DNA of 64,000 bases, taken from NCBI GenBank assembly GCA_002371465.1, contig DFIU01000007.1, forward strand, positions 42,095-106,094, read 5' to 3'. Origin of the DNA: Lachnospiraceae bacterium UBA3689 (GTDB taxonomy: Bacteria; Bacillota; Clostridia; Lachnospirales; Lachnospiraceae). A model generated the notes under the pieces. The model did no database searches. It had not been told where the DNA came from and was given only the letters and a program-made list of their open reading frames with translations. A program made the translations under genes and the position numbers. Positions 53,123 to 62,099 of this stretch are shown in pieces. The stretch's first letter is position 1. Each line of letters starts with the position of its first letter.

Positions 53123-56100
53123 ATGAAAAGGGCAAGGAAACTGTTAGGTATACTGCTTGCGGTTACCATGCTGTTCAGCATCAGCTCGCAAAGCGTGTTT
53201 GCTGAAAGTGCAGACAGCAATCCAGCGGCAGCATCCTCTGTAAGCCCCGCTCCGAATGTGAGTAAGGAGGATTCTGAGGATGCGACAAGTAACGATCAGG
53301 TGGATAAGAATGGAGATGTTTCCCCCGCAGCTTCTGAGGAAAAGCCGCCTGTCCCTGAGAAAAAGCAGAATGAGACGATGAAAAGCGGTGAAGAGTCTGA
53401 TTCTGCAGCTGACAGTTCTGCAGCATCCATTGCGGAACCCAGCCAGTCAGCATCCAATGTGGAAACTGATCAGTCCCAATCTACGGAAAAAGCCGGTCAG
53501 TCAGCAGGAACGAAAGAAAAAGAAAATGTTCCGGAATCTTCTGAAAAAGTTCAAACGGACAAAGATACGGTCGCTTACAATACGAATCCTATCACCGGGA
53601 GCAAAACAAGTGATGGTGTCACAGTTCAGGTAAATGCGCCGGCAGGAAGCTTCCCGGAAGGAACCAATCTTACTATTACGGCATTGAGTCAGGAATCTGC
53701 GGATGAAATTGCAGAGAGTATTCTCCCTGGGTCGGAAGCGGTTGCTTTTGATATCAGCTTCTTTAGCGCAACCGGAGAAAAAATACAGCCTGCCGATGGG
53801 AAAAAGGTAGAAGTTACCTTTGCGGTAGCGGGAACCTCAAAGCTGGCCAAAGCGGATGAGGAACAGGCGACATTACAAGTTTATCATATAAAGAACGATA
53901 ACAGTGCGGAACAGATGGCGAATGCATCTGCGCCAGCCAAGGGGGAATCTGCAGAGCTATCTGTAGGCGCAACGCAGTTTTCCACGTACCTTTGCCTGAA
54001 AGCAGCGGTACAGCCACAGCGCAAGGCAGCGCCGGCAGAGAACAGAGTCGGCGGAGTAGATGCCGGGGCGCATGTACACTGCACGGTTACAACTGAAAAT
54101 ACAGCGGTTTCAAACGGACAATACGTGAGCTTTGCCGTAAAATATCAGGTTGATCATGGATCCATTCACGAAGATGACTATATTACGGTGACGATCCCGG
54201 ATAGTCTGAAAGATGTGGATCTTCAGCTGGACCCCAGGCATTTCAAGGGATATGAGAAGCAGGCGGATGGGAGCTACCATCTGATTTTCAATGACAACGC
54301 GGATGGAATAGCCGGAAGCTTTTCTTTGAACGCGACAGCAAGCAATGAAACGACGTCCGCTGTCACGGCCACCGTAGATGTTAATGGAACAAAGAGCTCT
54401 ATTACGATCTCCGGTTTGACTCCGTCAGGGAGTGGAATAGAAAAAGCCATAGAGAAGAGTGCTTACGATGGTTCTTCCATTCAGTATGGGGGCTATGATT
54501 ACTCCACCGGGGCAGACAAAGACGCAACGGAAATAGGTATTTATACGCCAAGCTCGGATGTAACAGCGAAATTCCATATTGATGTAAATCATAACGGACA
54601 GGAAATGTGGAATGTAACGGTTGCGGATGATGTCCCCGTGATGGATGGTGTTATTTATAACAATGACCTGCAGATTGACAATCTGAATGGGGCAGTTTAT
54701 ACAAATCATTCCAACGCCAATCATATCAGTGTTTCCTTTGACCATCTGTCGAGTGATCAGCAGCCCAGACTGACTTATACTGTCACGATCAAGGCCGGCA
54801 CAACACTTAAGATCAATAACAATGCTGTGCTTGACTATACTTCTCAGACAGGTGAAAACGAAACCGTCATTGACCGATTCCAGTTAAAGCCCGGAAATGG
54901 GTACAGTGCGGCAGATGCTTATAAAAGCGTTGATAAAACCGTTGTTTCGGGAGATCCGGAAGACCAGACTGTAAAATACACGATCACGTTTGATCCGGAT
55001 AAGGAATTTGCAGCGGGAGAACTCCGGTTGGAAGATAAGCTGAATGAGTATGTCAAGTATCTGTATTCCTACGGAGACAGCGCGTATGATGTGAGTTACG
55101 ACGAGGCAACGCACACGGTTCATATGGTCAATAATCAGACTGTAGATGGAAACCGTAAGAGAACTGTGACAATCGTAACAGACTTTTCGAATGTGCCTGA
55201 AGGAACAGATGTAACAAACACTGTCGGGAACACTGTTCACACACTGAAGTACAAGGGAGAACTGGAATTACATGCACGGAAGACTGTGGACGGTGCGGCT
55301 CCTGGCAATATGAAATTTGAGTTCCAGCTGATGGACGAAGCAGGACAGATTCTTCAATCGAAGGAAAATGATGCGCAGGGCAATATTGTCTTTGATAAGA
55401 TTTATTATGACAAAGAGGATTTAGGCAAGGAACATACTTATACTGTAAAGGAATCTTCTGATGCGGATGGGTTTACGAAGGATGAAGCTGTTTATACGAT
55501 CAAAGTAACTCCGAAGGATGAAGATCAAAATGGCATTCTGGAAATTGATCCTGAGATTACAAAAGATGGGCAAGCAGCTTCTGATATCACATTTGACAAT
55601 AAGAAACTTCAAGGGAAGCTTGAAATCCGGAAGACCATTCTGGGCGATTTGAATCTGGCCGAGATGAGTGAGGCTCAGAAGCGTGCAGTTATATTTGAGA
55701 TTACTGGTCCTGACCAGTATAGCAAAACCGTCACGCTTGCAGATATGGAAGAGGGTATCCTTACCCTCTCTGATCTTGCACCGGGAACGTATATGGTAAA
55801 AGAAACAGGGGCAGAACTCCCTGGTTACACAGTAGAGACAACCTATGGCGTAAATAATGGCGAAGCTGTTGTTGAGTCAGGGAAAACTGCAGAAGTTGAA
55901 ATCAGCAATAAGTATACTCCGGAAACCACCTCAGTGAGCGGCACAAAGACGTGGGAGGATAACAATAACCAGGATGACGCAAGACCGGACAGCATCACCA
56001 TCCGCCTGCTGGCAAATGGTAAAGAGGTAGATACCAAGAACATCACGGCAGCTGACAAGTGGGCATGGACCTTTGAGGACCTTCCGAAGCATGAGAATGG

Positions 56101-57817
56101 TGAGGAGATCACCTACACCATCACTGAGGATGTAGTCGAAGGCTACACTACCGATGTCAACGGCTATGATGTGACCAACACCCATACACCGGGCAAGACC
56201 AGCGTTGCGGTCACCAAGGCATGGAATGACGATAACAACCAGGATGGCAAGCGTCCGACCAGTGTCACCGTCCGCCTCCTGGCAGACGGCGAGGATACCG
56301 GAAAGAGTGTTGAACTGAGCGAAGCCAACAACTGGTCCGATACCTTCAAGGATCTGGACGAGAAGAAGGCTGGCAAAGCGATTGTCTACACGGTTGAAGA
56401 AGCTGAGGTTGCAGGCTATACCGTTGCGATCACAGGCGATGCCAAGACCGGCTTCACAGTTACCAATACGCATAAGACCGAGACGACTGACATCAGCGGC
56501 ACAAAGACCTGGTCCGATAACAACAACCAGGATGGCGCAAGACCGGACAGCATCACCATCCGCCTGCTGGCAAATGGTAAAGAGGTAGATACCAAGAACA
56601 TCACGGCAGCTGACAAGTGGGCATGGACCTTTAAGGACCTTCCGAAGTATGAGAATGGTGAGGAGATCACCTACACCATCACTGAGGATGTAGTCGAAGG
56701 CTACACTACCGATGTCAACGGCTATGATGTGACCAACACCCATACACCGGGCAAGACCAGCGTTGCGGTCACCAAGGCATGGAATGACGATAACAACCAG
56801 GATGGCAAGCGTCCGACCAGTGTCACCGTCCGCCTCCTGGCAGACGGCGAGGATACCGGAAAGACTGTTGAGCTGAGCGAAGCCAATAACTGGTCCGGTA
56901 CCTTCAAGGATCTGGACGAGAAGAAGGCTGGCAAAGTGATTGTCTACACGGTTGAAGAAGCTGAGGTCGCAGGCTATACCGTTGCGATCACAGGCGATGC
57001 GAAGACCGGATATACCGTAACAAACACGCATAAACCGGAAACCACCTCAGTGAGCGGCACAAAGACGTGGAATGACAACAACGACCAGGACGGCGCAAGG
57101 CCTGACAGCATCACCATCCGCCTGTTGGCAAATGGTAAAGAGGTAGATACCAAGAACATCACGGCAGCTGACAAGTGGGCATGGACCTTTAATGACCTGC
57201 CGAAATATAAGGACGGTGTGGAAATTACCTACTCGGTGAAGGAAGATGCCGTTACAGATTACAGCACAAGCTACGATGGCGCAAACGTGACGAACACGCA
57301 CACTCCGGGCCAAACAAGCATCAGCGTCTCCAAAGTATGGAACGACAGGGATAATCAAGACAGGATTCGTCCGAAGAGCGCCACGATTCATCTGCTGGCG
57401 GATGGAAAAGATACCGGGAAAGTGCTGACACTGAATGGGGAGAATCAGTGGACCGGCAGCTTTACCAATCTGGATCTTTACGCAAATGGGGAGAAAATCA
57501 ACTATAGCGTTACGGAAGATGCGGTATCCGGATATCAGACATCCATTACCGGAGACGAAACAAAGGGCTTTACGGTAGTGAATACACACACGCCGGACAA
57601 CAAGCCGCCGAAACCAGTCCCACCAACCGATACACATACACCGAACAACCAGCCCTCAAGGCCAACCCCTTCAACCGGCAGCAGGGCAACAAGGACCGGG
57701 GCTCCAAAGACAGGGGATTCCGCAAATCTTCTCCTGTATGGGGCGCTGCTTGCAGCTTCTCTGACAGCGGTTGTTATGTTACTGGCTGCAAGACGGAAAA
57801 AGGAGAAAAGGAAATAA
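53123..57817 (+). CDS. LPXTG-like cell-wall surface adhesin with six Cna_B domains
   Basis: 1564 residues, exported. Signal peptide (MKRARKLLGILLAVTMLF...SQSVFA), Ser/Glu/Gln-rich low-complexity region (about 28-150), beta-rich adhesin domains to about 700, a pilin FctA-type domain (ELHARKTVDGAAPGNMKFEFQL, about 715-820), another SpaA/Cna-like domain (to about 925), then six Cna_B domains beginning GTKTWEDNNNQD, each closed by NTH[TK]. C-terminal sorting signal APKTGDS, hydrophobic span and RRKKEKRK (LPxTG variant). Expected to be anchored by a sortase (none in the window) and stabilised by isopeptide bonds. AT-rich N-terminal half suggests transfer. AAAGGA before ATG. Confidence 0.9.
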   Translation: MKRARKLLGILLAVTMLFSISSQSVFAESADSNPAAASSVSPAPNVSKEDSEDATSNDQVDKNGDVSPAASEEKPPVPEKKQNETMKSGEESDSAADSSAASIAEPSQSASNVETDQSQSTEKAGQSAGTKEKENVPESSEKVQTDKDTVAYNTNPITGSKTSDGVTVQVNAPAGSFPEGTNLTITALSQESADEIAESILPGSEAVAFDISFFSATGEKIQPADGKKVEVTFAVAGTSKLAKADEEQATLQVYHIKNDNSAEQMANASAPAKGESAELSVGATQFSTYLCLKAAVQPQRKAAPAENRVGGVDAGAHVHCTVTTENTAVSNGQYVSFAVKYQVDHGSIHEDDYITVTIPDSLKDVDLQLDPRHFKGYEKQADGSYHLIFNDNADGIAGSFSLNATASNETTSAVTATVDVNGTKSSITISGLTPSGSGIEKAIEKSAYDGSSIQYGGYDYSTGADKDATEIGIYTPSSDVTAKFHIDVNHNGQEMWNVTVADDVPVMDGVIYNNDLQIDNLNGAVYTNHSNANHISVSFDHLSSDQQPRLTYTVTIKAGTTLKINNNAVLDYTSQTGENETVIDRFQLKPGNGYSAADAYKSVDKTVVSGDPEDQTVKYTITFDPDKEFAAGELRLEDKLNEYVKYLYSYGDSAYDVSYDEATHTVHMVNNQTVDGNRKRTVTIVTDFSNVPEGTDVTNTVGNTVHTLKYKGELELHARKTVDGAAPGNMKFEFQLMDEAGQILQSKENDAQGNIVFDKIYYDKEDLGKEHTYTVKESSDADGFTKDEAVYTIKVTPKDEDQNGILEIDPEITKDGQAASDITFDNKKLQGKLEIRKTILGDLNLAEMSEAQKRAVIFEITGPDQYSKTVTLADMEEGILTLSDLAPGTYMVKETGAELPGYTVETTYGVNNGEAVVESGKTAEVEISNKYTPETTSVSGTKTWEDNNNQDDARPDSITIRLLANGKEVDTKNITAADKWAWTFEDLPKHENGEEITYTITEDVVEGYTTDVNGYDVTNTHTPGKTSVAVTKAWNDDNNQDGKRPTSVTVRLLADGEDTGKSVELSEANNWSDTFKDLDEKKAGKAIVYTVEEAEVAGYTVAITGDAKTGFTVTNTHKTETTDISGTKTWSDNNNQDGARPDSITIRLLANGKEVDTKNITAADKWAWTFKDLPKYENGEEITYTITEDVVEGYTTDVNGYDVTNTHTPGKTSVAVTKAWNDDNNQDGKRPTSVTVRLLADGEDTGKTVELSEANNWSGTFKDLDEKKAGKVIVYTVEEAEVAGYTVAITGDAKTGYTVTNTHKPETTSVSGTKTWNDNNDQDGARPDSITIRLLANGKEVDTKNITAADKWAWTFNDLPKYKDGVEITYSVKEDAVTDYSTSYDGANVTNTHTPGQTSISVSKVWNDRDNQDRIRPKSATIHLLADGKDTGKVLTLNGENQWTGSFTNLDLYANGEKINYSVTEDAVSGYQTSITGDETKGFTVVNTHTPDNKPPKPVPPTDTHTPNNQPSRPTPSTGSRATRTGAPKTGDSANLLLYGALLAASLTAVVMLLAARRKKEKRK
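55939..57220 (+). repeat. 558-bp tandem repeat in the adhesin gene
   Basis: Two nearly identical 558-bp units (about 55939-56496 and 56497-57054), each coding two Cna_B domains (186 residues), followed by a partial third copy that matches for about 150 bases and then diverges. The segment agaccggacagcatc starts at 55982 and at 56540, and aggcctgacagcatc at 57098, giving a period of exactly 558. Codon use in the repeats is more like the host than the flanking parts. Confidence 0.85.
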
Positions 57818-57863
57818 GGAAATAAGGAATTTCTTAAAGAACAATTTCATATGAAATAATATG

Positions 57864-57903
57864 GGGCGGAAGCCGGTTTAAAACAAAACCCGGCTTCCGC
57901 CCT
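57864..57903 (+). terminator. Terminator-like hairpin after the adhesin
   Basis: GGGCGGAAGCCGG (57864-57876) and its complement CCGGCTTCCGCCC (57891-57903) form a 13-bp stem with an A-rich loop; the tail TTATGATTTT is mildly U-rich. Confidence 0.65.
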
Positions 57904-58504
57904 TATGATTTTACAGACAGAACAGCTATGTTGTACGGGTGAATAAGAGAATGAAAATCTGAGTTGCTAAACAGCCTGAAACGATTCCATTAGATAAGTC
58001 AGATGAATGTTAACTTTATAGGAAAAAGATTTATAGCGGAGGTGGAACAGCTTTGAGTTTGCCTCCGCTTTTGTATTGGGAAAGTCCAGAAAAAAACAGA
58101 AGTCCTTCTTTTGGCTGAGATGAAAAGAAGATGTTATTTATGAGCAGACAAAAGGCATCAGGTGATAAAAAAAGCCCCGGTAACTCTTCGTAAGAAGACA
58201 GTACACTAAGAACCAGAGAAAAATATCTACTCTGCTTTTCAAAAATAATTCTATCGCTTTCTAAAAAGATCTTCAAAACCTGCGCAAAGCAGGCCTTTGC
58301 AATCGCTTTATTAGCGGAAGAAACCAAGTTTCAAGCCATCTTAACAGAAGAATAAGATAGACTAAGGTTCCCACACTGCCATCAGCGATAGTGAGGGAGC
58401 CCTGTTTTATGCTTCAATATCGATTGTGATCCCGGACTTGACGGATGTTTAGAGAGGTATCCAAGATGGGTGGTCATCTCTTCATACTGAATCCAGCGGG
58501 CCAT
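57904..58504. other. Gene-poor AT-rich interval
   Basis: About 600 bases without a convincing gene. Contains a hairpin AGCGGAGG / CCTCCGCT followed by TTTTGT (about 58034-58077), terminator-like, and a small stem TCCCACACT / AGTGAGGGA near 58368. A 98-codon - strand frame (58031-58327) has no ribosome site or family match. It is probably decayed accessory DNA. Confidence 0.4.
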
Positions 58505-58534
58505 TTGACAAAATTGACTATTTGTGGTTATCAT
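58505..58534 (+). promoter_or_regulatory. Promoter of ssrA
   Basis: Consensus -35 TTGACA (58505-58510), 18-base spacer, -10 TATCAT (58529-58534), about 45 bases before the mature 5' end. Confidence 0.65.
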
Positions 58535-58579
58535 AAGGGTGCAAGTGCCAAGAGACTAAAAGTGGAGGTTTCTTGAAAT

Positions 58580-58922
58580 GGGCTTGTACTGGTTTCGACG
58601 GGGTTTTTGAAGTCGGGGCAGCCATCCGCAGGCCGGACTGCGATATAACCGGAACTTAAATTTAAACGCTGACAACAATACTGTTGCAGTAGCAGCCTGA
58701 GCGCTGCTTGCCGCCCGGTCGTACCCGTACCTCCGGTTCCCGGTATTATGATTACGGGAAACGATGTATGCAAAGCTTTGAGCATGCAGGCGTAAGATGA
58801 AGCTACTGACGCTATGAGGCTGCTGCCTGCCGCATAACGGAGGGAATGTAAAGAAGCAGCTGTGATGGGAGACACCACGAGGGAGAGGATTTCGGACGCG
58901 GGTTCGATTCCCGCCAGGTCCA
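58580..58922 (+). ncRNA. ssrA: Transfer-messenger RNA (tmRNA)
   Basis: About 343 bases. 5' end GGGCUUG followed by the conserved UACUGGUUUCGACGGGG; 3' end GGACGCGGGUUCGAUUCCCGC (T arm) and CAGGUCC, which pairs with the 5' end over 7 bp (two G-U). The CCA end is not encoded and must be added. The tag frame reads ADNNTVAVAA then TGA (58668-58700), resume codon GCT inferred. Works with SmpB to rescue stalled ribosomes. Own promoter and terminator. Confidence 0.95.
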
Positions 58923-58926
58923 CGCC

Positions 58927-58953
58927 AAAAAGCCTGTTTTTACAGGCTTTTTT
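58927..58953 (+). terminator. Terminator after ssrA
   Basis: AAAGCCTGT / ACAGGCTTT, 9-bp stem around TTTT, followed by TTT. Confidence 0.88.
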
Positions 58954-59039
58954 ATTTTGCTGTATGGTGTGCCGCATCTGAATGATGATGCAGTCAGATG
59001 TTCAATGCTGAAAAAACGAGTCCTGTAGGAGAACGGACC

Positions 59040-59585
59040 TTGAAACGGAAAACGACGAAAGAGATTCTGGCAGAGTCCTTCCGGGAACTGTCGAAGCAAA
59101 AAGCGGTTAACAAAATTACTGTCCAGGAGATTACGGACAACTGCGGCTATTCTCCGGCGACCTTTTACCGGCATTTTCGGGATAAATATGACCTGATTGC
59201 CTGGGATCATACCAGAGTTGTGGCTGCTTTTATGGGGCGGGAGCAGGGTTCCCCCAACTGGGAAGACACCCTGCTTGCCGGTATGAAATGGTTTCAAAAG
59301 GAAAGGGACTATCTGGCAAATCTGTTCCTGCATACCAGTGGCCAGGATTCCTTTGCCATCTATATGACAGAGATCAATGATAAGGCTCTGAAAACGTATA
59401 TCCGGGACAGGGTTCCCGGAGGAGAGCTTGATGAGAAAATGGATATGTATATTCGGATCTATTGCCTGGGGACAGTCAGTCTGATCTGTGAATGGATACT
59501 TGGCCGTTTTCAAGTGCCGCCCGAGACGCTGGCGGAGATATGCAGGAATTCAGTTCCCTCTCCCCTTGCTCCGTACTTGCAATAA
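59040..59585 (+). CDS. TetR family transcriptional regulator
   Basis: 181 residues from TTG 59040, chosen because TAGGAG lies eight bases upstream and the product starts MKRKTTKEILAESFRELSKQK as in related regulators. The helix-turn-helix is KITVQEITDNCGYSPATFYRHFRDKYDLI. The C-terminal part resembles the Firmicute TetR type seen in DhaS. An ATG at 58998 would lengthen it by 14 residues. Located between ssrA and a ferritin-like gene; target unknown, perhaps the neighbours. Confidence 0.85.
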   Translation: MKRKTTKEILAESFRELSKQKAVNKITVQEITDNCGYSPATFYRHFRDKYDLIAWDHTRVVAAFMGREQGSPNWEDTLLAGMKWFQKERDYLANLFLHTSGQDSFAIYMTEINDKALKTYIRDRVPGGELDEKMDMYIRIYCLGTVSLICEWILGRFQVPPETLAEICRNSVPSPLAPYLQ

Positions 59586-59607
59586 AATAGATAAATCATG
59601 GAAAATC

Positions 59608-59620
59608 TATCATAATGATA
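59608..59620. promoter_or_regulatory. 13-bp palindrome upstream of the ferritin-like gene
   Basis: TATCATAATGATA is a perfect 13-base palindrome, 134 bases before the ferritin-like start and 23 bases after the TetR stop. It may be a metal- or peroxide-regulator operator, or a TetR site. No consensus promoter with ideal spacing is visible around it. Confidence 0.4.
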
Positions 59621-59753
59621 AGGTATATCCGGATTCTTTATTGAGAATTTTCCAAAATTCAGTAAACTATGATTATAGGTTGCGTGCAATATGATAGCAC
59701 GAACCGAAAATAATAAAAGTAAAAAGCAAACAGAGCATACGGAGGTATCTATC

Positions 59754-60209
59754 ATGGCAAATGAAAAAATAATCGCCGGTCTTCAGACCATTGTAACAGA
59801 TCTGGCACAGCAGGCAGACGGACATGCGATCCAGTCCAGAATTTTTGCAAGCCAGGGTTTTTCGAAGCTGGAAGAGAAGTATGCGGAGCATGCTGTTGAG
59901 GAGCGCGGCTATGTCGACAAGTGCATTGACAGACTGATTGACCTGGGAGCGGAAGTCAAGCTGGAAGCAAAGAAGGAAGCTCCGGTGTGCAAGGATCCGG
60001 TCGAATGGATCAAGTATGATCTTCAGGTTTCCAAAGACGGACTTGCCTGGCTGAAAGACCTGACCGATGCTGCCCTGGGCGACTATACGACCTATGATAT
60101 TCTGAAGGCTTACTATCAGGACGAGGAAGAGGATCTGTACTGGGCAGAGAGTCAGCTTGAGCTGATTGAAAAGATCGGTGAGCAGAACTGGCTTGTTCAG
60201 CAGATCTGA
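59754..60209 (+). CDS. Bacterioferritin-like protein with altered diiron ligands
   Basis: 151 residues with four-helix ferritin-like character: HAIQSRIFASQGFSKLEEKYAEHAVEERGYVDKCIDR and EEEDLYWAESQLELIEKIGEQNWL. By-eye alignment with E. coli Bfr shows Glu18 to Leu, His54 to Tyr53, Glu94 to Ser and His130 to Asp127, so most of the six ferroxidase ligands are replaced. The mineral-forming function may be lost. ATG 59754 has GGAGG eight bases upstream. Other ferritin subfamilies are possible. Confidence 0.7.
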   Translation: MANEKIIAGLQTIVTDLAQQADGHAIQSRIFASQGFSKLEEKYAEHAVEERGYVDKCIDRLIDLGAEVKLEAKKEAPVCKDPVEWIKYDLQVSKDGLAWLKDLTDAALGDYTTYDILKAYYQDEEEDLYWAESQLELIEKIGEQNWLVQQI

Positions 60210-60320
60210 TAACTGGAGATTGATGCTGTCAGCAGCTTTGAAGGCAGGTACAGAACTCAACAGGTCCATGATTGCAATGGCAGGAGCCTTTAAGGCTGCA
60301 CCGTGATTTATGGAAGAGAA

Positions 60321-60361
60321 AGCAAAAAGGAGATGCGGCTGGGCCGCATCTCCTTTTTGCT
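60321..60361. terminator. Strong bidirectional terminator
   Basis: 19-bp perfect stem (60321-60339 with 60343-60361) around TGG; the arms carry AAAAAGG and CCTTTTT, so it can act on both strands. It lies between the ferritin-like gene and the convergent alcohol dehydrogenase. Confidence 0.9.
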
Positions 60362-60468
60362 GAAGCTTAATCAATATTGATCCGTACACAGGCAGTTTTA
60401 CAGATAAAGATTGACCGGATGAAAGCAATCTGTACCATGCACAGGCTGATGGTGATCTTAAATATTGA

Positions 60469-61629
60469 TCAGAAGGCAGCCTTATAGATTTCGATGATGT
60501 CTTCTTTGGTCAGAGGGACGAAGGAGCCTACAGAGCCGGCAGCTGCCTTTTCCGCCATCTTTTCAAAGTTGGACTGGTCGGTGATGCCGACTTCACGCAG
60601 ATTCTTCGGGATCTCCATGGTCTTGAAGAAGAAATCAGCGGTCTTTTCGATGGCGGCATCGGATAGCTCCATATCGTCGTCGCCCTCAAGGCCCCAGACA
60701 TTTCTGCCGTAATCGGCAAAGACGGGAGCGGTCTTTTCGTTTAAGACATACTTCATCCAGACCGGAGTCAGGATGGCAAGACCCTGACCGTGGGTGATGT
60801 CATAGAAGGCGGACAGCTCATGTTCCATGGGATGGATGCACCAGGCAGGAGAGCAGCCTGCGCTGATCAGACCGTTGATGGCGTGGGTCGCTGCCCACAT
60901 CAGATTGGCACGGGCATTGTAGTTGTTGGGATCGTCAAGGGCGATGGGACCATACTTGATCATGGTCTTTAAGAGTCCTTCGGCGAACCGCTTCTGCACA
61001 TCCGCGCCCTCTTCAAAACTGAAATAGTTCTCGAAGGTGTGACTCATCATATCCGCGGTTCCGGCAGCGGTCTGTTTTCTTGAGACCGAGCAGGTGTAGG
61101 ATGGGTCCAGGATGGACATGGTTGGCTTCATACATTCCGCACCCGTGCCCCATTTTTCGTTCTTGGTCATATCGGAAATGACGGCGAACTCATCCATTTC
61201 CGAACCGGTCGCGGAGAGGGTCAGGACGGAATAGATGGGAAGTGCCGCCTTGATCATTTCGGGATGGATAACCAGATCCCAGGCGTCGCCTTCGTATTTT
61301 GCTCCGGCTGCCACAACTTTGGCGCAGTCGATGGCGCTGCCGCCGCCGATTGCCAGGACCATGTCCAGGTTATTTGTTTTGCAGAGGTCGACGCCCTTGC
61401 GGACGGTTTCGATTCTGGGGTTGGGCTCAACGCCGGCAAGCTCCGTGACGGAGATACCCGCACCCTCCAGGATTTTGAGGGCCTGGTCATAGATGCCGTT
61501 CTTTTTGATGCTGCCGCCGCCGTAGACCAAAAGGACCTTGTCGCCGCTCTGTTTCAGATCGTCCAGGTGGGAGATCTGTCCCTTGCCGAAGTAAATCGTT
61601 GTCGGAATCGAGAATTTGAAGTTGTACAT
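60469..61629 (-). CDS. Iron-containing alcohol dehydrogenase (butanol dehydrogenase type)
   Basis: 386 residues. NAD(P)H-dependent, metal-dependent alcohol dehydrogenase of the type III group close to BdhA/YqhD. FGKGQISHLDDLKQSGDKVLLVYGGGS, LAIGGGSAIDCAKVVAAGA, TLSATGSEMDEFAV, MSHTFENYFS, and the metal-binding HPMEHELSAFYDITHGQGLAIL. Cytosolic redox recycling during fermentation is inferred. AAGGAGG precedes the ATG. Convergent with the ferritin-like gene through the shared terminator. Confidence 0.93.
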   Translation of the reverse strand: MYNFKFSIPTTIYFGKGQISHLDDLKQSGDKVLLVYGGGSIKKNGIYDQALKILEGAGISVTELAGVEPNPRIETVRKGVDLCKTNNLDMVLAIGGGSAIDCAKVVAAGAKYEGDAWDLVIHPEMIKAALPIYSVLTLSATGSEMDEFAVISDMTKNEKWGTGAECMKPTMSILDPSYTCSVSRKQTAAGTADMMSHTFENYFSFEEGADVQKRFAEGLLKTMIKYGPIALDDPNNYNARANLMWAATHAINGLISAGCSPAWCIHPMEHELSAFYDITHGQGLAILTPVWMKYVLNEKTAPVFADYGRNVWGLEGDDDMELSDAAIEKTADFFFKTMEIPKNLREVGITDQSNFEKMAEKAAAGSVGSFVPLTKEDIIEIYKAAF

Positions 61630-61677
61630 AAAAGAAACCTCCTTGTAATAAGATGATTAGTAATTATTCTGTACGCT

Positions 61678-61693
61678 ATTGTATAAATACAAT
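61678..61693 (-). promoter_or_regulatory. 16-bp palindrome in the alcohol dehydrogenase leader
   Basis: ATTGTAT-AA-ATACAAT, a perfect inverted repeat downstream of the promoter. Its TTGT...ACAA ends recall redox regulator Rex sites, but the spacing is shorter than the Rex consensus. Confidence 0.4.
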
Positions 61694-61709
61694 AAATAAA
61701 TCCGCAGAC

Positions 61710-61738
61710 AGTATAGCAAACATGGAAGTGTTGCACAA
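61710..61738 (-). promoter_or_regulatory. Promoter of the alcohol dehydrogenase gene
   Basis: - strand: extended -10 TGC-TATACT (TATACT at 61710-61715), 17 bases, -35 TTGTGC (61733-61738). Confidence 0.6.
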
Positions 61739-62099
61739 TATTTCCGACAGGGATTTTCAGAATATTTTATAAAAGTTTCAGGAACGATATAATCTATCTA
61801 AGGCGCATACACGCCGGTATCTGTTAAAATAAAAAAGTTATCAGGAGAGAGGCTGATATGTGGTTGGTTTGCTGTTTTAGCTCTTCTTGCCCGGAGCGGG
61901 TCTAATCTATTTTCCAGGATCTGCTGCCAGGACGGAAGCGATAGCTTTAGCTTAAACCTGTTAAAATTAGGGCAATAGATAAGTAAGAATGGATAGTACA
62001 GCTTAGAACAGACTCTAGAGATCATTGAAATAGAAGTAGTATGCAGAGTTAATATTTGTTTATAGTAGGAAACAGAACCGGAAGAGGGAGGAAGAATTA
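61739..62099. other. Interval before the TPR-like gene
   Basis: No convincing protein gene. The one candidate is a 15-codon + strand frame (61858-61905, MWLVCCFSSSCPERV) preceded by AGGAGAG at good distance; it could be a leader peptide or chance. Nothing else recognised. Confidence 0.3.

Noticed and set aside
55931..57637. Long - strand frames opposite the Cna_B repeats
   Set aside because: These mirror the repeat structure of the sense gene and show no independent domain; typical antisense frames in repetitive coding DNA.
58031..58327. A 98-codon - strand frame between the adhesin and ssrA
   Set aside because: No ribosome site, no recognisable domain, and it lies in AT-rich decayed DNA.
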